Below are positions 42,951 to 53,374 of a stretch of DNA of 64,000 nt, piece after piece. The notes beneath the pieces were generated by a model, which was not told the origin of the DNA, made no database searches, and was given only the letters and a program-made list of their open reading frames with translations. Position numbers and translations under genes: made by a program. The DNA comes from Sanguinoderma infundibulare (lineage: Eukaryota; Basidiomycota; Agaricomycetes; Polyporales; Polyporaceae). The stretch covers positions 434,001-498,000 of the forward strand of contig JAVLRN010000005.1 in assembly GCA_032821775.1 (NCBI GenBank), written 5' to 3'. How positions within the stretch are numbered: the first letter of the stretch is position 1; each line of letters opens with the position of its first letter.

Positions 42951-44360
42951 ATGAAACGCAACCTATTCCAGTTTCCCCGAATATCAAGAACCCCTTGTTC
43001 AACGTGGGCATGCCTTCCCCGCTGTCGCCATACCTCCCGCACCCCCGCCATACTGCACGCTCACCAGACCCGTCATTACTCGGTCTCGCGAGATGATGCC
43101 CGTCCGACCCACTACGTCCAACATGCCATTCGCTCTCTCAATCCTACCTATATCACCGAAGCTGACTATGTCCACTTCCCCGCGGACCAAGACTACTGTT
43201 ACGTTTGGGACGCCTATGCCTCTTCCTCCCCGCCGTCTGCCACCCAAAGCGATCCATCCCACGGCAGGCCTTTCGCCATCGTCCGCGCAGGCGACGGCAG
43301 GCCGATCCCCAAGGGCCTCGGCGGCTACTTCTATTACTACGTCCCCACCGGGTCCGTCCCCGCGACCGCGGGCGAGATCCGCTTCCGCCACGTCCCCATG
43401 CGCACCCCGCTCTTCTTCAACCAGGGCCGGAACCTCGTCGTGAACGAGGAGAGCGGCCTGCCCTGGCGCCTCCCGCTCACCGCGATCGCCCTGCGGGACT
43501 CGCACCAGGTCTTCCGCGACATCCTCCTGCGCGACGGGCTCGTGACGAACGAGGTCCTCGCGCGCGCGGCCGAGATGGGCAGGGACCTCTGGAAGGCGCG
43601 GCTCGACGGCGGGCGGAACACGCCGGTGGTGCACAGTTTCGGGCAGCCGTGGTACATCGACTTTGGGAGCAGGGTCCACTGGTGGCATTTCATGAGCGCC
43701 GACAGGGTGCACGTCCCCGGGCCCATCCCGAACCTCTTGACCTGGAAGATCGGGGAGGACCGCACACCGTCTCCTTGGCTAGGTGCGTTTTCTCTCTCTC
43801 CCTCTCGTATCTTTTCCTCTCTCCAAAGTGCCTCGAATACGTTCATTGCACAAGCACGTCGTCGCTCTCTTCTTTCCTTTCGCCCACATCTCGTGGCATA
43901 TGCTGATGCCCCCCACCCCCAAACAGGCTCAGCCCTCTGCTCGTTCCAGCCCGACGAGCACCCGCGCCTCCGCGGCCACCGCGTCCTCCGCGCCAAAGTC
44001 GTCAAGCTCCTCCGGCCGGTCGCGCAGAACCCCGAGTTCCCGCCCGAGCTCCGCTACCTCGTCGCCGCGCCCGAGGCCGTCCCCCGCGAGGGCCACTTCC
44101 TCCGCCGCGGCCAGCCCGTCTGGCAGTTCGACGTCGACGCCAAGAACGTCGGCCGTGCGCAGCGCGAGGGCTTCGGCACGCTGTTCGCGAACATGGGCTT
44201 GCCGGTCCTCAGGTCGGAGAGGGCGCTGAGGCCGCGGGTCGCAGGGGAGAACGTGGCGGGCGTGCTGAGGAGTCCGCGGGAGCAGCAGGAGAGGAGGAGG
44301 GGGAGGAAGGAGAAGGAGGGTGGGGCGAGGAGGACGTTGCAGAGCCGGGTGCGGCGGTAG
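42951..44360 (+). CDS. Conserved-looking protein of unknown function, probable mitochondrial presequence
   Basis: Two exons, 42951-43788 and 43927-44360, give 423 residues. An in-frame ATG at 42840 would add 37 residues; I prefer 42951 because it begins a typical mitochondrial targeting sequence, rich in Arg/Ser/Thr with no acidic residues (MKRNLFQFPRISRTP, ending near RHYS). The mature part is well structured: YCYVWDAYASS, KGLGGYFYYYVP, HVPMRTPLFFNQGRNLV, WYIDFGSRVHWWHFMS, ELRYLVAAPEAVPREG. Strong G/C third-position bias supports coding. The C-terminal 50 residues are very basic (EQQERRRGRKEKEGG). The 138-nt intron is a multiple of three without stops. I cannot name a family; basidiomycete-specific is a guess. 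Confidence 0.75.
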   Translation: MKRNLFQFPRISRTPCSTWACLPRCRHTSRTPAILHAHQTRHYSVSRDDARPTHYVQHAIRSLNPTYITEADYVHFPADQDYCYVWDAYASSSPPSATQSDPSHGRPFAIVRAGDGRPIPKGLGGYFYYYVPTGSVPATAGEIRFRHVPMRTPLFFNQGRNLVVNEESGLPWRLPLTAIALRDSHQVFRDILLRDGLVTNEVLARAAEMGRDLWKARLDGGRNTPVVHSFGQPWYIDFGSRVHWWHFMSADRVHVPGPIPNLLTWKIGEDRTPSPWLGAFSLSPSRIFSSLQSASNTFIAQARRRSLLSFRPHLVAYADAPHPQTGSALCSFQPDEHPRLRGHRVLRAKVVKLLRPVAQNPEFPPELRYLVAAPEAVPREGHFLRRGQPVWQFDVDAKNVGRAQREGFGTLFANMGLPVLRSERALRPRVAGENVAGVLRSPREQQERRRGRKEKEGGARRTLQSRVRR

Positions 44361-44915
44361 TGCGTGTCGAGGTATGTGGTCCGATCAGCCTTCGTTCGGC
44401 GCGATGCACATTGGGGCTGGGAGTATACGGGTGCTGGTGTTGTAGAGAGATCTATATTACAGGGCGAGCGCACAAGTACGATACGGCATAATCTAATGAA
44501 AGCTAGATCTAGGTCCTAGGATATGAAACCGAGGCCGAAAAGGATTCGATTCTCGGTTCCGATGAGGCCGAGGAAGAGAGTAATTTTAGATGGTCAGGTA
44601 CGTTCAAATAAACAAAAATTGCTCGTCTGATCCATGTTTCAGAAGGAAGGGTTCAATGCAAGGAGGAAAACGAACAGCGTCCCGATGGTTTCAAGTTCCC
44701 GTCCGCTGGAGGAGTGTTAACCGCTGCACAAAATAAGATTACGTGCTCCTGTGAGAAGGATCGATGGATCATCAGACACAGGTGAGTTGGCAAATATAGT
44801 GCGATAAACTGCATGGAACGTCACAACACTATCTATGGTATATCATATGCATACATGGATGCTATAAAGACATTCTAGGCCTGAACCTCCGTGCTCCGAC
44901 CAACTGCGTGTACCA
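44361..44915. other. Convergent 3' spacer
   Basis: AT-rich relative to neighbours; it lies between the stops of the genes at 42951 (+) and 44916 (-). No coding or RNA feature was recognised. Confidence 0.5.
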
Positions 44916-46016
44916 CTACAAGGCCATGGGCTTCCAGTCCGCGTCGGGAGCACCCTTGGGCTTGTAAGTCCACTCCAGCACACCATCACGGACAGGCAAG
45001 ACACGGAAATCGGTCTTGCCATCTATTGTCCCGTCGATCCTCCTCAGCGCGCGCATCTTTAGCACCTTGCTAGCCTCCACCGTTGAGCGGAGGGTGTGTC
45101 GCTGGAGGAGGCGGAGGTCGTCCGTTGTCGTTCCCGAACCAGGGGCGAAGAACACCTCGAATCGCGCCTTGAAAGACACGTCCTCGCCGACGTCCTCAGG
45201 CTTGGGTTCGTACGAGCATTCAAAACCCACGCGGCGTCCGCTAAGCACGTCGATGGACGCGGTTTTCATCATCCGGAAGTGGACCGGCGGATCGTGGAGC
45301 CAGCTGTGCAACATGCGGACGAACGGGTTCGGAGTGCGGCCACCGGGGGGGACTCCGGGGACGGTGGTGGCGAGGTGTAGCATGGTGCACTCATCGAGCG
45401 TCAAGTAGTCGAGCATGCGCGTGACCTCGTCATAGTGGTCGTGGACCGACAACTTCTCGAGCTGCAGCGGGCCCTCCGAGTCGGGGCCCAAGATCTCCAT
45501 CGGATCCACAGCTTCTGTCAGCGCGTGGTAGAGGGTGAGCTGCTTGAGCTGGCGAAAGGATGTGCAGAGAGGCTGCATGAAGGCCTGGAAGTCGATGCGT
45601 AGCTCCGGGGCGCGGGATAGGTTGCGAAGGGACAAGACGCGAAGTGTGGAGAGGTCGGAAGTGGGATCGAGAGGGATGTTGGTCAGCCGCAGAGCGGTAA
45701 GGGCGGGGAAGTTGTATGTGTTGAGGTAGAAGGGTCGCGGAATTTGCGAATCGCAGCGGTTAACTGTGAGATCCAAAATCTGCAGCTGGTCCCAAATAAT
45801 CGCAGCTGTGAGTTGTGGGCTTATCGGGTTGTAGACTGGCGAGTCATAGAACTCGAGTTGCAAGACGGCGAGTGTTGGGTAGACATCATCACGGCAGACT
45901 TGCTCAAGGTCTAGGTTTTTGGGGAGGTTCGAGTTGAGTGACCGATAGTCCTTAACGACAACGGGGTTGCTTGCGCTCTGGTCCACGAGTCGCCTGTCAG
46001 AGCACGATATTTGCAT
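44916..46016 (-). CDS. LRR-like protein of the F-box-associated type, F-box not found
   Basis: A single-exon frame of 366 residues starts at the first ATG after a TATA element (MQISCSDRRLVDQSASN). It carries irregular leucine-rich segments like those downstream of F-boxes in basidiomycete proteins: LAVLQLEFYDS, LQILDLTVNRC, LTALRLTNIP, LRVLSLRNLS, LKQLTLYHAL and LQLEKLSVHDHYDEV. It ends with a beta-rich VLEWTYKPKG segment. No F-box is present. Upstream minus-strand frames (46030-46430) have weak F-box-like wording (HLARIKM next to a GTAAGT donor) but contain a stop codon. The gene could therefore be an N-terminally truncated F-box gene. Start and completeness are uncertain; the body of the frame is good. 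Confidence 0.62.
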   Translation of the reverse strand: MQISCSDRRLVDQSASNPVVVKDYRSLNSNLPKNLDLEQVCRDDVYPTLAVLQLEFYDSPVYNPISPQLTAAIIWDQLQILDLTVNRCDSQIPRPFYLNTYNFPALTALRLTNIPLDPTSDLSTLRVLSLRNLSRAPELRIDFQAFMQPLCTSFRQLKQLTLYHALTEAVDPMEILGPDSEGPLQLEKLSVHDHYDEVTRMLDYLTLDECTMLHLATTVPGVPPGGRTPNPFVRMLHSWLHDPPVHFRMMKTASIDVLSGRRVGFECSYEPKPEDVGEDVSFKARFEVFFAPGSGTTTDDLRLLQRHTLRSTVEASKVLKMRALRRIDGTIDGKTDFRVLPVRDGVLEWTYKPKGAPDADWKPMAL

Positions 46017-46130
46017 ATGCACGCATTTTACTTACCATCTTGATCCGTGCAAGGTGTGAGGAGATAGGCTAAGTGTGCGAGGGAGAGGTGGCTACTTTGA
46101 GCGTTAAATGTCGGTGAGGACACTCGCCAA

Positions 46131-46139
46131 TTATATACA
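46131..46139 (-). promoter_or_regulatory. TATA-like element of the LRR-like gene
   Basis: Minus-strand TGTATATAA lies about 115 nt upstream of the ATG at 46016. It supports transcription starting around 46100 and hence the short, F-box-less gene model. Confidence 0.4.
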
Positions 46140-46729
46140 GCCGTCGTGTTCTGCCAAAGTGCAGGCCTCGGGCGAGTCGGGTCTGCGTTTGGGGCATGGT
46201 TTTGGCGGACGCAAAGGCGCGAAAAGATAGGCGGTGCTGGAAGACAAAGCGTCCAATGGCTCGTACGCCTTCGCTGTGACATATCAAAGTTACCTTCAGA
46301 AATCTTCGGATCCAAAGCTCAACGACCCAAATAACGTGCATGACAGCTCCGGCTATCCATGACGAACTCCAACGACAGTCTGTGCTTGTAATTGGGGATA
46401 GGTCAGATCTAGACGGCAACCTCATGGACATGCTGTGCTCACCTCACAAGACAACATCGGGGCGGCCAAAGCGGCCAGGTCTGCGAACGGTGCCTCCATT
46501 CTTCTGAGCCAGGCCAACGCGAGGAACGCAAAAACAACAAAGCGAATGTATTCAAAGGCCGCGATAAAGACACACCAGATCCGAACTGCGCCCTACGGCT
46601 CCTCTGTTAGAGCCGACAAAACGTCTCCAGCGCGTGCGTCTCCACCCACGAGTGGCACAATAGAGCAAAACTTCGCGACGTACTCTCGCAACTGGGATGC
46701 GCAGACCGAGCGGCCCGGACGATACGGCC
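46140..46729. other. Intergenic region with possible F-box remnant
   Basis: It lies upstream of the LRR-like gene and downstream of the NADH dehydrogenase 3' end. Minus-strand frames here could be the eroded N-terminal F-box part of the LRR-like gene, but no frame is convincing. Nothing else was recognised. Confidence 0.35.
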
Positions 46730-49289
46730 CTAGAGCCGTGACAAATCGCGTCCCCAGATACCGCTGTCCCACCACACCCGCATCAGCACCATTCAACCCG
46801 AACAACAAAAAAGAGAAGAGACTGACCGAACGACCCAGTCGATCATCAGTAGGGCTCGCGTCCGCATGCTGACCTGTTCGCTCCAGTACACGCTCCGCCA
46901 CGCGTACATCACCGCGAGCCCGCCCATGAAGCTGAACCGGCCGAGGTCGAACACCGCCGCGTTCCCTATGTACGCAAGCGAGCCGAGGTGCTTGTACCGG
47001 AACGGCGCCGCGACGGCCTCGTCCGCGCCCTCGGGCCCCACGCCGTTCGCCTCGAGCACGTCATGGCGCGCGGCGAGCTTGGAGAGCTTCTTGCCGAGGT
47101 ACTTGCCCTGCTGCGAGGCGACTTGCGCGGTCTGCGGAGAGCGAAGCGAATAAGCGTGATGTGTGCGTGCAGGCAAAGAGGGGAAAGACGCACCGCAGGC
47201 AGCGCTGTGATCTTGTTTCCGATTTCCTGAAGGAGGACCGCGAGTTCGTTCAAGTCGAGAGAGTTGTCCGAGTCCGAGTCGTACAGGTCGAACAGCTCGC
47301 GGACCTTCTGAAGCTGCCCCTCCGCCATCGGGATGCGCTTCTTGATGCGCGCGACTGCATACAAACTCTCGTCAGGGATGAACCCACACGCAAACTTCAA
47401 ACGTGGGACGAACCCATGATTTCCCACTCCTCAAAATCAATCTTTCCGTCCTTGTTCCTGTCCGCCTCGTCCACGAGTTCCAGCAAATAACTCACGACCG
47501 ACGTCTCGATCGTGCTCGCGTCCCCGATCGCGTACACCTCGCCCAGCGGCGCGCCCTTCACCCGCAGGTGCGCGTCGACCTCGATCGCCTTCTTGTGCAC
47601 CTGGTTCGGGAGCAGGTCCGACACGCGCTGCGTGAACGGATTCATAGCGATCCCCGTCGACCACAGCACGAAGTTCGTCGGGATCTCGTGCGTCTCGATC
47701 TTGCCGTCCTCGGTGCGCGTGGTGTAGACGACTCTGTCCGGTTTGACGCAGGAGACGCGGGCCTTGGTGACGAGGTCAATGTTGTCGTGCATGAACTTCG
47801 CTTCCGCGTATTTGGAGATGGCCTCCGAGTACTGGAAGTGTGCGACCGTCAGGATTGTGATAACACAAGTCATGTGCTGCCCGACGTACCGTATTCAGGA
47901 TGTGCTCGCGACTCTGGATAACATGGATTGAAATGTCCTCCCTGCAGATCTTGGGGAACTGGACGCCGTTGAGTGATGTGAGCATATCGGGTAGCAACTT
48001 AGAATTCCGTACGTAGTTGAAGATATCCTCCTGGCACAAGTCATAGATCTCCGCAGCCGTCTCGACGCCAGTCGGGCCGCCGCCGCAGACAACAAAACTG
48101 AGTAACCGTTTACGCTCTTCCGGACTTGTCGTGGGCAGCGAAGCTGCCTCGAAGTTGTCTGCGAACAGAATGTCGTGTCATCGGACTCAAAGACTGTTTT
48201 GGAATACACTACACGTACCAATAATCCGTTTCCGAATAGCCTGAGCATCGCTGATGGTCTTCAACTGGTAACAGTGCTCCAATCCGGGCACACCGTGCGT
48301 GCTCGAGGTCGAGCCAACTGCAATGATAAGTTTGTCGTACCTGTACACACATCCGGAGATGTTAGCGGCGGGACGCTCCAGATACGCCGGGAGAAGATGA
48401 CGTGCGGGATATACATGTGAGCACCGGGCGCGCCGCCGGGACTAAGGGTCTGTACTTCAAGGAGGCGTTCGGACATGACAAGGTCGACGGCGCGGGCATT
48501 GATGAGATGGCCGCGGAGGCGCGCTGCGATCTTTCGGAGGGGTTCCACAAGTGAGCGGACAGAGACGGTCCCGACCGCTGCGGCTATTCGGGGACGCCTG
48601 GTCAGGGACGGCGCAGACATGAATGAAATGTATACTGACATGGGAGAAGGGGAGTGAAGGTTGTGTATGTTTCTGGGGAAACGATCGTTACGTGGTAGTC
48701 TCCGGGATTGAGCTTGTCTATGATACCAACCGCCTATGCGGCCAGTCCCGTCAGAAGGCACGGCATGGGCGGAGATGAAGAAAAAACGTACACCCCAACC
48801 ACCTCCGACAATGACTAAATGCGGCTTTTTCACGATTTGGCGGTTCTCCTCATCCTCCAGGTCGCTCAGGAGGCGCGAGATGATGGGTAGATTCTTGGGA
48901 CCTCCTCGTTCCGGAGAGAGCGCGCGCGGCGCGACGGGTACACCCTCAACGTCCTGATAAATGCCTTCAGTAAGAACTGATTAAGAAACGTAAATTTCAC
49001 TCACGCGTTCGTGGTATGTGAAAGCGTCATGGAGGAAGATGGCGGTCGTTAAGATAAACGTACCAACAACGGTCGAGCCAGCGAGGATGAAGGTGTAGCG
49101 CGCGACTGTCCGGAGTCGCCTAAACAACGTCGGAGGCGAAGAAGTCTGTGCTGTTGCATAGGTTCTCGCAGGGAGAGGTTTGTGAACCCTAAGACAAACA
49201 TATGCCCGAGGAGGTAGGCGACAGAGGGACGATGGGCGTTGCAATCCGAGCCTTGTTGCCGTCGGCGCTGCCCGGGACATCGCCGACAT
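46730..49289 (-). CDS. NDE1: External alternative NADH:ubiquinone oxidoreductase (type II) with EF-hand insert
   Basis: Single-polypeptide, rotenone-insensitive NADH dehydrogenase on the outer face of the inner mitochondrial membrane. Exons 49289-49005, 48953-48792, 48733-48640, 48583-48415, 48340-48219, 48158-47890, 47831-47414, 47354-47194, 47131-46827 and 46763-46730 give 672 residues. Seen in order: a mitochondrial presequence ([22 protein letters not shown]), one membrane helix ([20 protein letters not shown]), the FAD motif [29 protein letters not shown], the NAD motif [18 protein letters not shown], and YAIGDAS. A calcium-binding insert with two EF-hand loops follows ([12 protein letters not shown] and [12 protein letters not shown]). 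The C-terminal [10 protein letters not shown] is the conserved membrane-anchoring end. The EF-hands suggest calcium-dependent activity, as in Neurospora NDE1. A second Met at 49280 is an alternative start. Confidence 0.95.
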
Positions 49290-50616
49290 TTCTGGAAGCA
49301 ACGAGCAAGCGAATGCTCGTCAGTGCCGTCGCAGTCGTGTACGGTGATGAATGGGATGTTTGCAGGGATTTATGTACAGGTGCGACTTGGGTGGGACCGG
49401 CTGAAGACAGCGCGCGCGGCACAGGCGAATGATGTCACCGACTCGGTCGAGCCAGGCCACCGCGAGCGTCCGTCTCTTCCATCCACCACTCATCCCGCTC
49501 CCATTTATTCCAACTGTCAATGCCACATCCCCCGGTTGCTCTATGCCATAACACTAGACATGTCCTACTGCCCAAATTCGAGGACCAGCACTCTGCAGGG
49601 CCACTCACGACAGCTGGACTGCTTTTTGAGTTGGAACTCGACCGCAAGATCATCTGCTCTTCCAACGCCACCAGCCATCTCTGCAACCGTCCAGTCCCAT
49701 TTGTTTTATCTTCATACCACACCGCCGTCGTACCGCCCTGTCCCCGCATGATCACTGGCAGGTACTACACACATAACGTTGATCTTACCATCGTCAAACG
49801 CTTCCCTGTCCCCACGCCGCGCTTGTACTGCACACCTAGCCCAGTGGGATGCCGCAAGCCGTTCCGAACTCGCCACATTCCATCATTCCAGATAGCACAT
49901 TGTGAGCGGGAGTGAGCACTCGCGCAATGTCGCCGCAGCCCTGTGGCGGTCAGCTGAAGAGCATCGTTGGATCACAACAAAACTCGCCCGCTTTGCACAA
50001 GACGTACTGGAACCCACACGCTTTGCACGATTGTATTTTCCCTGTATATCAGCATATCTAGGTAGGTAGGTAGGTAGGTAGGTAGGTAGGTAGGTAGTAC
50101 ATTATATACTGCAATAATATGAGTTTCGGACAGCTATCGGCGGTGGTGTCTAAAGAGCGAAGGGAGAGAAACGATAAACAAATTCCTTGCAATGCGCAGA
50201 AGGTCCGTGTGTGCGTGTGACTGAGCGGCGAGAGAGATGGAGAGACAATGTGAGTATAAGGAGGGTGGACAGCACCGCCCGCATACGCGGGCGTGCTCTG
50301 AACACAGAACACGAAGAACAGGATCGAGAATAATGTTAACGAGAGTGGACGCGGGCAAGCACGGCACCGCGACGACGGATCTACGAACCGACAAATGCAT
50401 GATGAGGAGAAGGACGTGCGGCGAATGGGTGGGGAGGGGTATGCGTGAGGTAGGATATGCTGACTTGGAGGATAACGCTATAATGCTACACGTGAGGGAC
50501 GCAGAACGCGCTCGCGTCCAGTCCAATGATGGTCTAAGCCCAACAACTGCGACAGCGAATAGATAAGTCCAACGAACCAATATGGCATGAGACGATACGA
50601 GAGACTAAGGGAGCCT
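49290..50616. other. Intergenic region with tetranucleotide microsatellite
   Basis: It holds the NADH dehydrogenase promoter at its left end and the 3' side of the PIP5K gene at its right end. Only short frames occur. A TAGG microsatellite at 50059-50097 is the one clear feature. Confidence 0.5.
50059..50097. repeat. (TAGG)n microsatellite
   Basis: Just under ten perfect copies of the tetranucleotide TAGG (39 nt) occur in intergenic DNA downstream of the PIP5K gene. The perfection of the array implies ongoing slippage and probable strain polymorphism. Confidence 0.95.
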
Positions 50617-53374
50617 TTACTCCGACTTGAATCGAGTGCCGCCTTCGCCGCCGCGCATGACCGCCCGCATGAACGAGAAGAAGCGGCTGGCGTACTCGGG
50701 CGGGGGAACGGGGCTGATCTTATGCTGAAAGCGCAAACATTCCTGCATAAGCACTGACGTTAAAAACGAGAAGAGATGAAAGCACGCACCCTATCGGCGC
50801 TGAGGCCCTTCCAGCAGTGCTCGAGCTTCTTGAAGAAACTGTACGGTGTGAGAATGTCGATGACGCCAACGTAGTAAATCGTGTCCATGTTCTCGTTCAC
50901 TTCGTCCGTTGCGCGCAGGCCGCCCTCGTCTTGGTAGAAGATAAAATGTTGTCGCTCGCCCGTGTCTTCCTCGGGAAGCGAAAGCGTGGCGGACCCGAGA
51001 GTCTGCGGGTCCGCCTCGCGCATGATGCGGCGCATCGCAATAGCTTCAGGAGACTGTGGTCCTTTGTTGACCGTCTTCTTGCGAGAGATAATGGGCATGT
51101 CCGGCTGCGCAGCGCAAGGTTGAAGGATGGAAGCAGAAACGAAGTGCGACTGAGACGTACCGAAAAGACCCTGAGGGTTCTCCTGCGGACGTTGTCCCGG
51201 TTCCCTCGCTGCATATTGTGTATGCCGACAAGCAGCGAGTAATCCATCACGCCTAGCTCCCTCAACAACTCCGAGTCTCGCCTCAACTGCTCCGTCAGCA
51301 ACGCACGCTTCTCCGGACCCAGCTCGAGCTTCTTTGCCCTGTTGATCCAGTTGAGGTCCTTCAAGACCGCGCGGGGATTATTGGCAGCCTTCTCCTCGGG
51401 GTACTCGCGACCAACAGTAGAGCCCTTGAGGTCGTATGTCTCATGGATATCCTTGTGTGCCGGGAAGAGGTTGTTCATGATCACGAAATGGATTTTGCGG
51501 CCGTGCGGAAGTTTGACGCGGTGGAGGCCATAGAAGCGCGAGATGAGCGTGTGAGGATTGTTCTTCACATGCTCGTAGTACTGCTTGAGGATCCGTCGTA
51601 GGAACTTGTGCTCAGAGTGGTGAATCGTCTTGATGATGAACCGGTAGTCGCGCGAAAAGTAGAAGAACGAACCGGACTTGCCGGGCGAACCGAGCTCGGA
51701 TAGGATGTACTTGGCGGTTAGCGAAAGGAGATAGTCAGCCGGATCGAGGTGGAAATAATCTTCTCGCAGCTCGCGGAAGACCCATGGCGCGTAGTCCTTG
51801 AACTTGAAGTCATACTTTGCGGAAGGCGTGAGTTCGTTACCGACGCTGCCCGAGGATTAGTCCACACTGGCAACGTAAACGCGGCAACGAGCGGCACGCA
51901 CATATCGAAGGAATATTTATGTCGTGCCGTGTAATCGTCGTCCGTCAGAGGTCTCCGTATCTTCGCTTGACATCGAGACACCTGAAGAGATCGCCGCCCC
52001 GCGTCAATCCACTGTCGCCAGATAGAGAAAGGGAAGCTTAGTTCTTGGCGTTCAGTTCACTTCCCAAATCCTCTGAGCCATGCCACGAAAACCATCACCA
52101 GACTGCAACCAGACGGGGGCCGGTGATATCGACTACAGGAAGCCAGAGGACGAGGTTTGGCCGAACTGGACTGAACGCCAAGAAACTGCGCAGTCCTACA
52201 AATTGTCACTCACCGCTATCCGGATTCCCGTCAACATGTTATACATCAACACGTAGTTGACATGGTCCTCTCCGATCAGGTTGCCCACCAGAGGCTTGTC
52301 ATCCACCCTATTCACGACGGTCGCCGACCGTGTCAACGCCCGCTCCGCCTCCTGCTGCGCCTTCGCACGTTTGCTCATACGTTCCCGCCTGATCTGCTCG
52401 GCCTGCAGCTCGATGTCGCCCGCGAGCTCGCCGACGTCCTCGTAGGCGGTCGGGTGGGCGGAATGCATGGTCGCCATTCGTGTTACGCGTGGGGGCGACG
52501 CCGGCGGCTGCGGCTCGGCGGTCCCAATCGTATTCCGGCGCGAGGGACGATGGGGCATCGGCGGCTGGAGGTAGCCGTCGCCAGAGACATGCGAACCCGG
52601 ACCAGAGCCAGAACCGGAACCTGAGCCAGAGCCAGAGCCAGAGCCAGCGCCGCGGGAAGGAAGAGACTTTGAGATGGACAGGGGGATTATGTCCACGGGA
52701 TCGTCTGTGAGGGGCGTGTCGAGGGTGCTGTGTGCGTATGCGGACTGCGAGGTACGGAGCGAGGACTTGGTCTCTGCAGACGAGCGGTGCCGGAGGATGC
52801 TGTTGCTTATCCGTGAGCGCTGTTCGCGAGACGAGGACGAGGCGCGTTCGATGGGGGCGGGCTCCTCGAAAGTAACTGGGAGACGAGGAGATGTGTCGGG
52901 TTGTGACATGGAGGAGACGCTGGCGACCCTATGCGGGGGCGGAAGGTCGCCATCGACGCTGGATGGCGGGGACGGCGGGGGAGGACCATAGGCGGAATCT
53001 GCACTGTCTTCACGGGGGTGATGGAATACGGGAACACGATGTGCGAGTGTCGCACCGACCTTGTTGAAAACGGACTCGGACATGGGGCCGGCTTCGAGCT
53101 GGATGGTTTCTTCTGTGACCTTGACGATGTGGACCTCTTGTGCTGGCGACTGCTTGCCGGATGTCGAGGCTGCGAAAGCAAGAGCATGGATGGCGTTCAA
53201 ATCCGAGTCTCGAGGTGGGCCACTGGGGGCATGAATGGAGGATTCGCGGGAGGACGACATGGACTGGGCCGAGGAGACGAAACGAGAATGATTTGGGGAC
53301 GAGGAGACGTAAGTCGGGCGTCGGGGATCGTCAAAAGAAGCGGGCGACGAGGTGCGTCCGATTGTTGTCGCCAT
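50617..53374 (-). CDS. MSS4: Phosphatidylinositol-4-phosphate 5-kinase (Mss4-like)
   Basis: Makes PI(4,5)P2 at the plasma membrane, controlling actin and endocytosis. Exons 53374-52214, 51981-51902, 51845-51161, 51104-50790 and 50724-50617 give 782 residues. The first 330 residues are disordered and Ser/Pro-rich, with a Gly-Ser hexanucleotide repeat. The PIPK core starts at [19 protein letters not shown] and contains [53 protein letters not shown] (with the catalytic lysine), [37 protein letters not shown] (MDYSLL motif) and [21 protein letters not shown]. It ends [14 protein letters not shown]. The intron 51982-52213 (232 nt) is the longest in the window. The MDYSLL and DLKGS motifs make the PIP-kinase call secure; the 5-kinase type follows from overall similarity to Mss4. 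Confidence 0.94.
52600..52650. repeat. Hexanucleotide repeat coding Gly-Ser
   Basis: Imperfect copies of GAGCCA/GAACCG (plus-strand sense) encode a (Gly-Ser)n run in the disordered N-terminal part of PIP5K. The run follows SLPSRGAG and precedes [10 protein letters not shown]. It is likely variable in length. Confidence 0.75.

Noticed and set aside
42840..44360. 506-codon frame as a single-exon gene
   Set aside because: It includes a 138-nt GT-AG intron and an N-terminal extension without conserved character. The start at 42951 fits a mitochondrial presequence.
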